This document shows, one piece after another, positions 37,781 through 60,423 of a DNA stretch of 64,000 bases. Location of the stretch: NCBI RefSeq assembly GCF_019097595.1, contig NC_080710.1:15531280-15595279 (forward strand). Direction: 5' to 3'. The translations under genes and the position numbers were made by a program. Origin of the DNA: Hemibagrus wyckioides. Its lineage: Eukaryota > Chordata > Actinopteri > Siluriformes > Bagridae. Numbering within the stretch: the stretch's first letter is position 1; every line of letters starts with the position of its first letter. The notes beneath the pieces were generated by a model. It saw only the letters and a list, made by a program, of their open reading frames with translations, made no database searches and was not told where the DNA came from.

Positions 37781-38312
37781 GTGCTTTAGCGGCTAAATGT
37801 CTCCTGGTTGCACCATAAATTATAGGATGACTTGGCCTCGTGTGTCAAGGGGCTCTGGTGAAGTAATTACAGCGGGGAACAGACACTTCATGTTCAAGAG
37901 TAGGCAGTGATAACGCTAGGACCTCCAGTATTCTTCATTTACATCATTCTGCACGAAAAAAAAGCATGCTCCTTATGTTTTTTATTGCCCTAATACACTT
38001 ATATTAGAATGAATATTTTTAGCTGACAAATAAAGAAAACACTATTTGCTATAATGGTTGATAATGTTTCACAATGCTAAAAACCATTCCTCCATGAAGA
38101 GGTGATAAAGAGATAATCTTATAATGTTCATTTGTTATAGTAGTTACTGGTAGAGGCTACCAGGACTTGGACATTGGAATTTGTGAAGTCACAGGTTTTA
38201 ATAAGAAATCATTCATGGCCAAAACACCTGTTTCCGTTGAAGTACCTGTGGCTTTTCCTCTGGCAGCCCAACCCAAATAGCATCCTGACATAAAAATAAA
38301 ATGAAATGAACA

Positions 38313-38391
<79 letters not shown>
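38313..38391. repeat. (ATCT)n tetranucleotide microsatellite
   Basis: About 20 uninterrupted ATCT units. Confidence 0.97.
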
Positions 38392-40429
38392 ATTTACCAT
38401 TTTCCTCACAGTAACTTTAGTCACAATGAACCGATAGGTTTCAGGAATCTACTGTAAGCTTTCTATTATTAGTTAATAAATATACGTAACAAGAGACACT
38501 TGATGACACTTATTCTCTGAATGATGGCAGATCAACTAAATTGCAGTGTAATTAAATCATAGCCCCATATTTTCATGTTAAGATGACTCATGCATTTTCG
38601 TACCAGTTTCAGCTGCAGCAGTGCTGAGTGCATAGATAAATGTCAGCTTGCTCTCTCTGTAATTACATATTATTCTCTTTCATGCATTAGAGAGTTACCC
38701 GACACTGATTCTTTGCTTTTGTATTATTTAGCCTGATCCTAATACAAGAAATCAGACTGAAGTGCTATAAATTGTTCTGCACTTTATATAATGCTGTTTG
38801 GATACCATGCAGAAGACTTCTGGCTATACTTGGTTTCTTATTTAGGTAGGTTTGAGTTCATCCTGCTGTGTGTGCTATTGCTAAAATGTCACAGCCAGTA
38901 CACACAACATGCAGATAGAAATAATCTGTAGCTTTTTATGGTGTGGGATTGCTCAAAGTTTGGATGGACTCCAAAAGAAGGCAAAGACAGCACAGTTTGA
39001 TTTTCATATTAGGAAAGCAGGTCTCCTCTACCCGCCTGTACTTCCACATTTAGTTCAGATACAGGGCTTAGTAAAGTGGATTTGTCATTACAGCGATTGC
39101 TCATAGACTGTGTCGTCTGGCCTGTAGCTTCTGTCAGTGTTTATAGGTTTCTAGCACAAGTTTACAGGATTTTACAGATTTTTTCTGAAGGACATGCCTT
39201 CCCTTGCACACTGTAATAGTGGAATGTATGGCCCTTCAATGTCTTGGAGAATATATATAAAATGATTTTGCCAAGCATTTGAACTCTGAATTTCAGATGG
39301 CTAACAAATGAAAGGACTCTGATAAGCTGTGGAGCGTTTGGGTCAGTCTGATCCCTTAGAAGACAGGGTCAAAATGAATATGAATAGTGATTTGATTTTA
39401 ATAGCTATTCTGCAAATTAATAGTTATTTTGACTGATCACTTTTGTTTCGATGACGGAGTCTTTTCGGGGATGGTCTCTTCTAAGATGACATATACAAGG
39501 GCTCTCTGAATGGTTTGATGAGTATGACAGTTATATAAATCATATTTTATGGCCTTCATAATCAACCCACTTGAGCAACTGTGGGAGATTTTGGACTGGC
39601 ATGTTAGACAGCACACTCCTCCACCATCATCAAAACACCAACAGAGAAAATATCTTTCCGAAAGATGTTCATCCCTCCAGTTTACCTTCCAAGACTTGTA
39701 GAATTACATTGAAGCTGTTCTGTTGGCTTGCAGTAGTTCTATATCTTACTAAGATATTTTATGTTTCAATTTGTTACCTGTATTTAAAAAAAAGGAGATT
39801 GGTGCAGATGAAAAATCATTCTTTAATCGGTCATATTACCCACATTTCATCATGTGGATATTGACAAGGTTCAGTGCACATGCAGTGAGAGTGGGGAGTG
39901 ACAGTGAGGAGACAGTCAGCAGTAGGGGTGAGTGTGCTTTTAATGGACCTATAAGGCATTGTCATTAAAAATACATCAATGTACTGAGGTACAGACAGAA
40001 ACAGGGTACTACGAGAACACAACCCAGCTCAAGAATATTTTAAATTCAAACATAAATTTTACCAACAACAAAGGGAGTTCATATACAGACACTGATTACA
40101 CTTTAGCAACATCACCAAGAAAAATCCAGATTGGCATTAGAGGATCTAATCGCCAAGCCCCCCTAACAATTATACCCAGCAGTCATATTTATACAGTCCT
40201 TGTAACAAACACATTGATATTGATGTGCTTATCTTGTGCTAAGTTAATTTGGTATGTTTTAATTAACGACAGACTGACATTAACAAAATCCATCCTATGA
40301 TCCGCTGCCTTAATCCTCTTCAAATAATTCACTCAAACGTACACAGTTTCAGGTCACAGACCTGTGCAAGTCTCATGATGCTAAAGTAACACTGCGCTAA
40401 AATACTAATACCAATTAAATAAAGAAAAG

Positions 40430-40720
40430 CCGCTCAGAGACCAGGGATGCGCCAAAACCTAATTACCAGAGGCCCTTATGTAATTAAGTCATCTTTAAAT
40501 AGGATTGCACTCTTAGAGAGAAGTGGTGAAAAATGAAATAAATAGAAGGGAGAGAACTTGTTAGAGACACCCTAGTGCAGGTGACCCATTGCTCCTGTTA
40601 GTGATGATCCTATTTTTCGTGTGATAGGCTGCATAATTATCCTATGGTTGTAATTATGAAGCTGGCTGGTCTGTGAGAGCTAATGCAATCCATTGTTGTC
40701 CTGCAAGTGAGAGCCTGAAA
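40430..40720. promoter_or_regulatory. Candidate neural enhancer upstream of fam131b exon
   Basis: Repeat-free sequence 0.4-0.7 kb upstream of the first recognised fam131b exon, with homeodomain-type TAATTA/TAATTA-like cores and a POU-like ATGCAAT (40683-40689) next to a SOX-like CATTGTT (40691-40697). The motif pairing is suggestive only; conservation is unknown. Confidence 0.2.
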
Positions 40721-41103
40721 GCCTGAGTGAGACTGTATCTGTATACTGCTGCTTTTTATACCTAATTCACACTTCTCATTTACTTAAACATCCTTTTTCC
40801 TCTCTCCCTCAGTCTGTCTTTGTTGTTAGACTCCTTTTTTGCAGGTCAAGCTGAGCTCATGATGAAAGCATCGTAGGTGTGCACTTGGGTGAAAGGTGTT
40901 AGGATGTGATTCAATTACACTGTCAGTCATTTTCCAGGTTCATGCAAGAGAGCATGTTGACAGGGCCGCTATGGGAAACAGTGCAGCCATTATTGTGACA
41001 AACCAACACCTGATGATTCACCTGTTTAATGACAACAAAAGACTTATCTATATTCTGTCAACCCCTTCTCTAATTAGTTTTAATTTTCTCCTTCTTCCTA
41101 AAG

Positions 41104-50448
<9,345 letters not shown>

Positions 50449-51571
50449 GTGTCAGGAGCAGGAACAAAACTGATTTTGATCGACATTTAACGCTACATTA
50501 TCAACTATTTGAATGGCTCCATCACTTTTCAGGAATCCCTCCTTAGTGTTGGATCTTGTGTGATTTCAAATACAATAAGGAGCAAATGACAGAATTTTCT
50601 AAGACACTTGACACTTCTGAAGAAGAGCACAGGAGGGAGAGAGAGACTGAGGGAGGATAAAGATATACACAAAGGGATTCGGAGAGATGAGTGCAGACAA
50701 AGGTTAAACAAAGGTTAAACATGCATGCTATTTACATGGATGCTACTCATTGCTATGAACATACAATAAACCATACTAACAAAACACCCAGTACATACAG
50801 CACAGACAGGATCATTTCTAATAATGCAAAGCGCATGATTGTGAGATATAGTGTAAAGTCAGCTGTGTTTCAATCAACACCTTCATCCATTATAGATATC
50901 ATGTATCATTACAGACGCAAAACAGATCTCACAGAAAACTAATTATGAAATGGATTCGAACACCTATGGAGCAGAAACGTTCTTTTAATTATTGGCTGTT
51001 TATCACAAATAAATAGATAAATATAAATAAATCTATTAAAATTACAGACATCTGCACACACACAAACACACACACACATCTAAACCTGCTTTTAAACTAT
51101 CAAGATATAAAGTATCAACATGCAATCTACTTACCCATTCACAGACTCATGTGAATCAGCTCATATGCTCTTCTATTGGACTAGTTGCTGAGATATGAAA
51201 AACATTGAGCTGTTCGAGAAACCCCCCATGTTCTTAAAACAATCCTAAAGGTTTGCTCCATGTGGTTCATTTTATTTTATAGTATGGCACATCGGTTTGA
51301 GATGGACCTGTACCTTCTGAAAGACACATCCATGTGATGCTGTTTGAAAATGTCTATAGGCTATTGTTGAGTAATAACAAAATAATCTGTTAATCAGTTC
51401 TGTTAATACTCTATAAAGATTCATGATAAGGTTGTGAAGATTGTAAAATGCCCTCATTTCCCAACTCGGGTTATATGGGGAAGACTTCACTTTAATGTGA
51501 GATAAAATTTTGTGTCAGCCCATCTGTTTAGGAGACATCAGAAGTTCAAAGCTTATTAATGAACCCTCACA

Positions 51572-51607
<36 letters not shown>

Positions 51608-52760
51608 CACACACACGCACACTGTGCTGCAGAAGATTGTATCATAGTGGGCTTCCTTCTCTGTGTCACCTTTGGCATGCGTGTTATATCTCGGTGTAAT
51701 ATGACGTCCCATACAGCACTGTATAGCTATTTGCACTGAACCTTTCTACTCTGGCCTGGTCACTGAAACAAACGCTCAGAAAAGTTTTGCAAGGCTTTGC
51801 TTGGCCGAGTGATTAAGGCACAGGGTTGCACAACCTTTTGGAGCTTGGTACGATCCTGAGAGGAAAAATAATCCACAGTCCCCCGAATGCAGCTTTACAG
51901 GATTTACCTTCACAATACAACTGACACGATGTCAGAATGTCCGAATTTAATGGATGTGGTTCATTTGCACTTTTGTTCAGTGACTATTCATGTTCATGAA
52001 ATGTATTTGGAACGGAACTAAATCAACAAGTCTGAATAGACTACAATATATTAAGACAAGCAAGTGTATGAGTGAGATCGATGAAAAATGCTGCATCTAT
52101 GGCAAAAAAGAAAAACAACAACAAAAAAACCCCAATACATGTTCATTTAAGACATTTTCAGTTACATTTCTGTAAATACTGCTAACCATTTTCTGTTATT
52201 TCTTTATTTTTATACTACAATGTCTTGACTTCTGTTTGTAACACAACACGACTTGATTTAGTGCTGGACATTTAAAGCCTGTATTGTATACAACAGACAT
52301 AAGATATTGTCCTTAAAATCAACGTATGTAAATAAATCAACAGAAATATGGACATATTATCTGGAAACATGTTCTAACAGAATCTGGCTTTGGAACGAAA
52401 GGGAAGTGACCTCATGAAGAACTCAGGCCAATAAGAATGGACTAGGCGTCTTCCTGTTCGTCATGGTTACTGCGTACTCCAGTGGCCGTGACTGGACACA
52501 CTGCGTGCTGAGTGTGTGATCTGTTACGTGTGTGTATGAGCTGAACTAGAACAAGTAAAGGACAGACACAGTGATTATCTCCTTCACTCATTCTTGCTGT
52601 GTGTGATCTATCAAAGAGAACAAAAGGACAACCACCAGGACCTGCTGCATATCCTGGCGAAGTTCATGAGTTTTATTTATTTATTTATTAACTTTATTTT
52701 GGAGACTACTTCAGTTGACTTCTGAAGATTATGTGAAAGCCAAATACAATAAGATAAAAT
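50449..52760 (+). other. fam131b: fam131b 3' UTR (extent uncertain)
   Basis: Non-coding DNA downstream of the stop, with AATAAA hexamers at about 50767, 51008-51030 and 52331. It contains an AC microsatellite (51571-51605) and a tRNA-like fragment (51798-51865). The true end could be at any of these signals. Confidence 0.35.
51798..51865 (+). repeat. tRNA-like (Ser/Leu type) fragment
   Basis: TTGGCCGAGTGATTAAGGCA matches the A-box region of tRNA-Ser/Leu. A degenerate B-box (GGTACGATCCTG) follows about 28 nt after it. No acceptor-stem pairing, so this is a tRNA pseudogene or SINE head rather than a functional tRNA. Confidence 0.35.
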
Positions 52761-54185
52761 TGTTCATTGACTTGAAAGACTTTATTTATTGATTGATTAT
52801 TTATGCAATGTTGGGACAATGTTTATTTTTGTACAGAATTATGAGCCCTCTTTCCAGTATATGACAGAGCACATGTCATTCTGCTGAGCTCCTGAGACCA
52901 GCATGGAGACTGGAAACTCTGGAAGATTATTGAGCGAGTGTGGAGTGTGTGTGTGTGTGTGTGTATGTGTGTGTGTATACATCTTTGTGGCATTTTACTC
53001 CCTTGTCTGCTATCTAATGCTCCACACATAACATTATCATTATATGCAGGTAATAACAGCACTCATGACAGTAGTGAAATAAGAGCCAGTGTTTATAAGG
53101 CTTTCGTTTTTGTCATTGCTTGTTATAACGTTCTTATGAAGCTCAGCTTATAAGCTTCCCCTGTTGACCGGTCTTATTGCCTGGCAGAAGGGAGCACTAA
53201 ATTAATGATATGTGCTCATTTATTTATTTAAGAATTATTTTGGGAGAGGACTTCTTTATCATTTAGTGATGTAGACACATTTGATGGAAATGACATCACT
53301 CTTCAATAAGTCAGTGGTTGATTTCTTCTTAATTTGCAACATCACCTTTTACCGAGGAGATCATTTATCTCCTAAATAGATATTTGTGCAGGAAAGAAGG
53401 AAGTTCAGATACATATTTCTGAACCGGGAATTTATTTTTAAACTCATAGATCGTTATAGGAAATGTGTAAACATGTCTAAAGTCAAGGTGGAAAGTAAAG
53501 CAAAATGAATGAGCAGCATTTTCTTGTCTGGGCTGCTGGAGAAATGGGAATAGAACATTTGGTTACATCTTTTAGAAATAAGACTTCAGAGATTTAATAC
53601 TTTCCTCCAGTTGAATTCCTCCAGTTCAGTTTCAGTTCAGCCAAAATAACATATACAGTAATTGTATATCAGATTGCTTAACAGGGTTTAACTTCTCGTC
53701 AGTTAAGCCATCAAGAGCTAATTAAACGAAACACACAAGACAGGTCATATCCTCATAGCCAGAAGAGTAATGTCATTTCCTGCTAGGTATATTATTTCTT
53801 TATATGTAAGATAAGAAATATGGGATGAATATAGTAATAATCACAAACCAAATGTATTTCTTTGGTTATTACTGTTCGTGACTGCAGATTGTTTGTGATT
53901 TTAAAACGTTTTTGTATGACTCTACTGCCATCTTTCAATATAACACAACATAATGGGCATGACTCTATAAACTGTTCTCTTTATGTTTTCTCTATTTTTT
54001 AAGTCTCGGTCTGTTTTTCTGTTTATTTCTGGTCTCTCTAACCTCGGCGTTCCTTTTAATACAGGAACACAGAGTGATCATCATCCACTTTTTTGGTTTT
54101 GTTTAAAAAAATCGATATGAAAGTTCAACCGTTTGTTAGAAATGTGAACCGAATATGTTCTAACCAGACAGATATGAATTCATTT
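52761..54185. other. Convergent intergenic gap between fam131b and clcn1
   Basis: No exons recognised. It contains a GT microsatellite (about 52943-52978). The rest is AT-rich and plain. Confidence 0.5.
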
Positions 54186-54563
54186 GGATTTTATTTGGAT
54201 ATGGACTTATTTGAATAAGTGTAAGTGGGAATTCGATCTGTGATGCCTATATCTATGCATGCTTGTCTGAAGGGTCTAATGACATGGTTCTTCCAGTGTG
54301 CTTTCACTTCTCTCTCCCTGTCTCTGTCTCGCGCTCTCTCCTCCTTTTTCCTGAACGAGATTAAAAAAAATAAATAAATAAAAAAAACCCTCCCCAACCA
54401 TAGACAAGTACCCCGTCCTATTCTACACCCCTCCCCAAAATGACAATAATGAAAAATGAACAAATAAACAAAGAAGAAGTAAATTTGTACTGTATTTTTT
54501 TTTCCTGAAACAATGCAATGTTTTGCAATGTTCAAAAAGAAAAAAAAAGCAAGGTCATTAACA

Positions 54564-54612
<49 letters not shown>

Positions 54613-55109
54613 TAAATAAGCAAAATAAAAAAAATAAATCAACAAAAAACATCTTAATCACATTTTGAGGACACTGGTAATAATTCCATAATAATCATTT
54701 AATAATGATTCATGAATCGTAATCAAGCAGTGTAATAAGAGAAACAAAAATCTATAGCTTAAATTATTCGGAAGGTAATTTAATGGATCGGCTAGCTAAT
54801 GGAAGTATTAAACATGCTGATTAGATCTTATGTTCAAGCACCTGCTTCTCAATAACAGATAAAAGGACACACAGACAGTGAGACAGACTGAGGGATGGCG
54901 GATACACAATGTCCTGAGACAGGTGGGAACAGACTAAGCCATGAGAATAAGGGATCTGTATCAGATGTAGAAAAATGTAGAAAAAACTTCACATCACATA
55001 TTATATCATTTTAGCCCGTCTGCAGCTAAAGCTCAGTGGAGTCTCACCAGAGACCTCTACAGAGGGTTAAGTTTGTGGAAGGAAAAAAATAAAAATAAAA
55101 AGACAGTCC
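54186..55109 (-). other. clcn1: Probable clcn1 3' UTR
   Basis: Sequence after the clcn1 stop. The complement has AATAAA near 54189-54195 and contains an (ATT)n repeat (54564-54616) and A/T-rich runs. The long open frame over it (leucine and phenylalanine runs) is an artefact of the repeat. Confidence 0.4.
54564..54616. repeat. (AAT)n trinucleotide microsatellite
   Basis: About 17 AAT units on the plus strand. Confidence 0.95.
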
Positions 55110-58100
55110 TTAAACCAGTTCATCATCACTTTCTTTCTCTCCATTTGTCTCCTGTTTGGGATGGAGAGATGTGAGAGGGATGGAAGGAGAAGAGGGAGAG
55201 GAAGTGGAGGTCGGCTGCCCCTGAGCTGAATTATCGGAACTTCTGCTGTTTCTGTCTATGCTAACCTTGCACTGATCTGTTTCTCTGGACTCGGCCAATT
55301 TGGGCTCTGCTTCATCTTTCGTTTCTTTCTTTTCTCCCTCACTCCATAGCTGTTTGTCTCGAGTGGGAGAAGAGGGGGCAGAAGCTGGGTGGGGGTGCTC
55401 CTTGGCTTTACGGCTGGCATCTCGGAAACTGGCCAGCGGGGGGCGCAAACGCACGCCACTGCAGGTTGAACCTTCTATGGCCTTCTGAAGCTGTGGCAGA
55501 AACACTTTGTTCACATTTATACATAAACATAGAGCATACATTTCAATGCATATACACAGTGACATTTGATTTATTCGTTCATCTTTAGTAACCGCTTTAT
55601 CCTGGTTACGTTTGCAGTGGTCCAAAAACACTGGGCAGAAAGCCTGGACAAGAATTTACCCCAGATGGAACACCAGACCATCGTAGAGCATCATGTACAC
55701 TCTCATTTACATTTAGGGGCAAGTTAGAGTAGCCAATCCTCCTACCTGAATGATACAGGACAGAGAGAGGAAATCAGAGAATCTGGAGGAAACCTACACG
55801 AAGAGGTGGGAAAACAAAACCTCCACCTACTCCATACTCCTGAGCTCATGATCAAGCCAGGGACCCTGGAGCTGTCAGACAGCAACACTACCCACTGTCC
55901 CAGAATTATGAACTTAATCATTAAAAAAACAAGGAGAAACAAAACAAAAGGCAAGGAATATGAGAGTGACTCACCTCTTTAAGTGCTACGACCCCAACTA
56001 GTTTACCTATGCTGGTGACATAAGCATGACTGAGACCCAGCAGAGAGAAAAGTGTGTGTGTCTGAAAGAGAGAGACCGAGAAATGTAGGTATAAATTAAA
56101 GTCTGCAGCATGTACTATATATAATGACAAAATAATGGCTAGGAAAAAAAAATTGCCTTTCTTTCTGCAATGGTCTAGAAAACATGTTATCAGCCAGTGT
56201 CTTGATGCTAACACAAGACCAACGCAGATATATAATTAGTGTAGCTTTATTTAAGTTCAGTAACATTGTTCCAGCCTGCGTATTTACATGAAGCTACCTT
56301 ATGCAGCGATGTTCTCTCCACCAACTGAAACGGGGAGGGATCGATGCGAATCTGATCAATATCGATCGGCTTATCCAGCTCAGCATCCTCCCAAGCTTTG
56401 ATCTGTAAAGACCAATCAGAAGCTGCATCAGCGATGATGTTCTAATGACTGATTGGATTATGCAGAAAAGAAAGGAAGAAATAAAAGGATCATTCCGCTC
56501 ACCTCATCTGGAGTCATGCTATCTGTTACAGGAGCGGGCGGTGTATCCTGGCAAAAGACATAAAGAGTGTTTAGTTTTTTCACTTCTCTGAAACGATAGC
56601 AAGAAATACAACAAGTGAGAGAAGGACAGCAAGAAGAGGAACACAAGACGACTTTAGAATTCATGTTAAAAATAAGAACAGCATTTTTTCATTCCACTTC
56701 ACAGCTATAAATACCGTAGAACATAAATGATGACAAATATGACAAATGGATTGCTTAGTCAGAGAAACAGTGGTTCAGTGGCCTAGAAAGCGGCAAATGG
56801 CTAAATATGGTAGAAGTGCTGCTGAAGATGCAATATAAGAAAACGGAAGAATTTGTCTCCACCTAGTGTTATACTGATACAGTAAAGGTTTGTGCTTAAA
56901 GTAAAAAACAGCAGTGAGACGAAACCACCATTTCAGATCAACCAGGCCAATGTAGTCATCTTTCTGACTTTCTACCTTTATTGTCCTTCATGCGTATGTG
57001 TGAGATGCACCTGTGACTCAGGCGGCTGTGACGAAGATGAGTTTGACAAGAGGCGATGAAGTGCGCTCCTCATGATCCCGAGTACACCTGTGATGAATCA
57101 TAAGATCAGTCCAGACACGAACCGTTCTACTGAGGCTCTCAAGCAAATCCGTATATCCTGTCTGTTTCATACACTCTCAGAACCAGACAGATATTAAAGA
57201 ACTGCATATGCAGTGATAAGTAATCAGGCCAGTCAGTTTGGGAAGAGTAACTAGGGAACGACATAAAAGGGTCTGTAATGCATTGGGTGTGGAAACTAGA
57301 GAAATGGCCTGCAGTGGGTTCAGAAGAGGGACGAGGGGACTAGAAGAAAAAGCCTGCTGTGCATTTGAGAATGGTATTAGATTACTAGAAAAATGGGCCT
57401 GGAGTACATTTGGAAAAGGTAATAGAGGATTGAGCATGCCATGCACTGGGAAGGCAGACTAGAGGATTAGATGTAAGAGGCTGTCCTGTATTTGGAAGAG
57501 GAACACTGCTACTAGAGGAAAGAGCCTGCAGTGTATTGGGGCATGGATCTAGGACACTTGAGAAAAGAGCATGAAGTGCATTTGGTTTGGATAGATCAGG
57601 AAATCTCTGATGTATATCTAACTCTCTCTCATTCTATGAACTGGCTTCTGACAATTTTATTCATAATTATTGTAAGTAAAAGAGCAGAGACACAAATACC
57701 ACACCTGAGCCAGACTCACCAGGTGCTGCGTGATTGGTGGGATCCCCCACAGTGTCCAGTGGGCCGTTGTGCTCCTCAGAGACTGTGTTTTCCTGCAAAT
57801 TAGTTTAAAGAGCACCAAAACAGAGATCCAAGTTCAGGTAAACTGTAAACACATAGTCTCATCTTGATTTTTAAATGTAACTGAAGCCCGATAAGGACAG
57901 GATTACTTTCACTGAGTGACATTTGTAATAACATTTTTATTTCATCTCCTCTGAGAAAGAAGTCTGGATGGCAATTCATTTACAGTGGGGCAAGACTGTT
58001 TCCATGGGATTATTTTTCATTTATTTCATATTTATAACTATAATTTGGCTGCATGCCTATAGGTTTCATTAAAATAACCCTTTTAATTTCCTGATTTTTT

Positions 58101-60325
58101 CTAACACACAAGGCAGGATCTGTCTGCAGAATACTGTCGATATGGCAAAAATAGTGGAAATAATGAATTTATCCAGGTCCTTTAAATTGAATTACACTGA
58201 AATTGTAGACTGTGCTGTGTGAATGCATCATGGCCCCAGTCTCACCTTTTCCTTGCTCTCCTCTCCTCCTTCTTCATCTACCAAATTGAAGGACTCCCAG
58301 CTGACCACTGACCCTGGACTGCGCATTGCCTGACCTTGGTTAGCAATCCGTCTCTCTGCTGACAGCCACCAGTCATAGGCTGCTTGAAGCTCACACCTCT
58401 CAATAGAGCCTAACAAAATCATTGACTCTAAGGACAGAAATATGTTGTTATGTTCATGCTGCATGTTCTGTTCATTTAAATGCATTTGTTAATATGCACA
58501 AATGTTTTATAAATACACAGTATACTCGTTACACTACATCTGGTGAGGTTTAAATATAAAGGTCTTTGATTCACACAGCCTTTTCAGAACTGTTCAGCAC
58601 AACACTGTTCTTTAAAATTGGGGCAGAGAAGTAAATGCTTACATTAAATAGTTACGATCAAATGCTTTGTTATTATACAATACATTTCTTTGTAATCTTT
58701 ATCTGTCCTAAAGATACAAAGTTCAGAATACCTTTAGAATCAACTACTGGGATGGTTTTGAGAGTAGTGGTCTGCAATAGGTGAAGTAGTTCACGGTACG
58801 TGGTCTGAGGAGACAAAAACTTCACCTTCTTCACCATGATGTCCTCCACACAGATATTATACTTACTGAGAGAACAGCAGAGGTCAGAAATATCAGGTTA
58901 AAGGATGGTCTCTGAAAATTTCTCATTGAAATGAATGGAAAGAAGAGATCAATGAGATGGTTTTTCAGTGTGTGTGAATACCTGATGTGTCCAAAACCAA
59001 GCTCGGGGAGATAGGGGAGCTTTTTGACCTGGATTATAGAATCATAGAGAGAAGGCTGCAGGCCCTGTGCCACCATGTTAGCCAGGATCACTGCCACCAT
59101 CATGGGTAGAATGTGAGAGATCTGCCCGGTCAGCTCAAAGCATATCACTGCTGTCGAAACTGTGTGTGTGACCGCTCCGGTCATCGCTGCGGCACCTAGA
59201 GAGCCAGACAATCACACAAATGACAAAAGGTTGCAGTAAATAACATGAGATAAGATTAAATAAGATTATATTGGATATTTACTCACCAATCACAGCGTAG
59301 CCACCAGGTAGGATTCGGTAAACAATTCCATCAAAGAGAATACCATTCGGAAAAAGTGTGGCCATGATCTCTCCCACCAAGCGGCCAAATGCAGCTCCTA
59401 AACATTTAACATTTAAGCATCATAAACACATGATTCAGTCAGGTCTTAACCCCATCAAATACATTACTATTGTGCAAAAAATGGAACTAATCTCAAGGCT
59501 AATCTCATTAAGACTTACGAACCAAGAATAAAGACAGGCATGAAGGCGCCTGAGGGAATAGGCATCGTTGTTGATACTGCAGACATCCAAAACTGAGTCA
59601 GAGTGGAATATAAAGACACCAGGAAGGAAAAAGAATAAGGCCAATGTTACCTTTGCATTTTAATGCAAGCTCTAACAAAGATCTGCCAGTAAATCCTGAA
59701 GATCCTGTCTAAAATTTTGTTAAGCCTACATTATGAAATTGCATGGCCACGTGTATGTAAATAATGTTTCATTATTTGTGCCCATAACATGTGTAATTGT
59801 GTACCTTCATGATGAAAAAGAGAATGAGGATGATGAAGATGCTGACTTCTGAATGGAACCAGGCGGCAGAGCGGCCCAGGCCCGGTTCCAAGGTGGGGTC
59901 CCAGACTTTTGTCCAGGTGAAATTATCAAACAGGGAGTTGATACACTCTCTCGGCATCAGCTACACAGGGAAGAGGGAAGATAAAGTGGCAGAGTTTCAA
60001 ATTTTGAAAAAAAGCAAGGTCAAGCACACAAGTGCAGCTCATCAAAAATACCTCTGAGCCATAAACCCACTAAAGCTGTAAAGTGAATCACAGACAGAGT
60101 GAATCACTTACCTCACCGGCCATAAACTGTCCGAAGCCTGGCGGAAATGTGAAGGTGGCAATAATGAGAGTCACCACACCAGGGTAAATCAACCGACTAA
60201 AACACACACACACACACACACAATCCTGCTATAAAAGTGTAGCAATTAAATCATATAGTGATGCATGTCATATGCAAGTAAACAATAATAGGAATCAAAC
60301 ATATAAATTATGGATATGAATATAC

Positions 60326-60356
<31 letters not shown>

Positions 60357-60382
60357 CGAGAGAGAGAGAGAGGGAGAGAGAG

Positions 60383-60423
<41 letters not shown>

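Larger units (their letters stand above)
23161..41103. other. Gene-poor region between zyx promoter and fam131b
   Basis: About 18 kb with no exon I can support. It is partly the fam131b upstream region and probably contains one or more of its 5' exons. It holds many microsatellites, a Tc1 derivative (31815-32740), several decayed interspersed repeats and a candidate promoter (37320-37780). Confidence 0.5.

Noticed and set aside
40946..41020. ATG at about 40971 (MGNSAAII...) as the fam131b start exon
   Set aside because: No donor gives the needed phase-1 end and the peptide does not resemble the family N-terminus.
51798..51865. Functional tRNA-Ser or tRNA-Leu gene
   Set aside because: Only the A box is good; the B box is degenerate and the acceptor stem does not pair.
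54191..54661. 156-residue open frame on the minus strand
   Set aside because: It covers an ATT repeat and A/T runs in the clcn1 3' UTR; the Leu/Phe composition is an artefact.
55110..55631. Assignment of the chloride channel to ClC-2
   Set aside because: [12 protein letters not shown] in exon B, the [20 protein letters not shown] block, the DDELV terminus and synteny with fam131b and zyx favour ClC-1.
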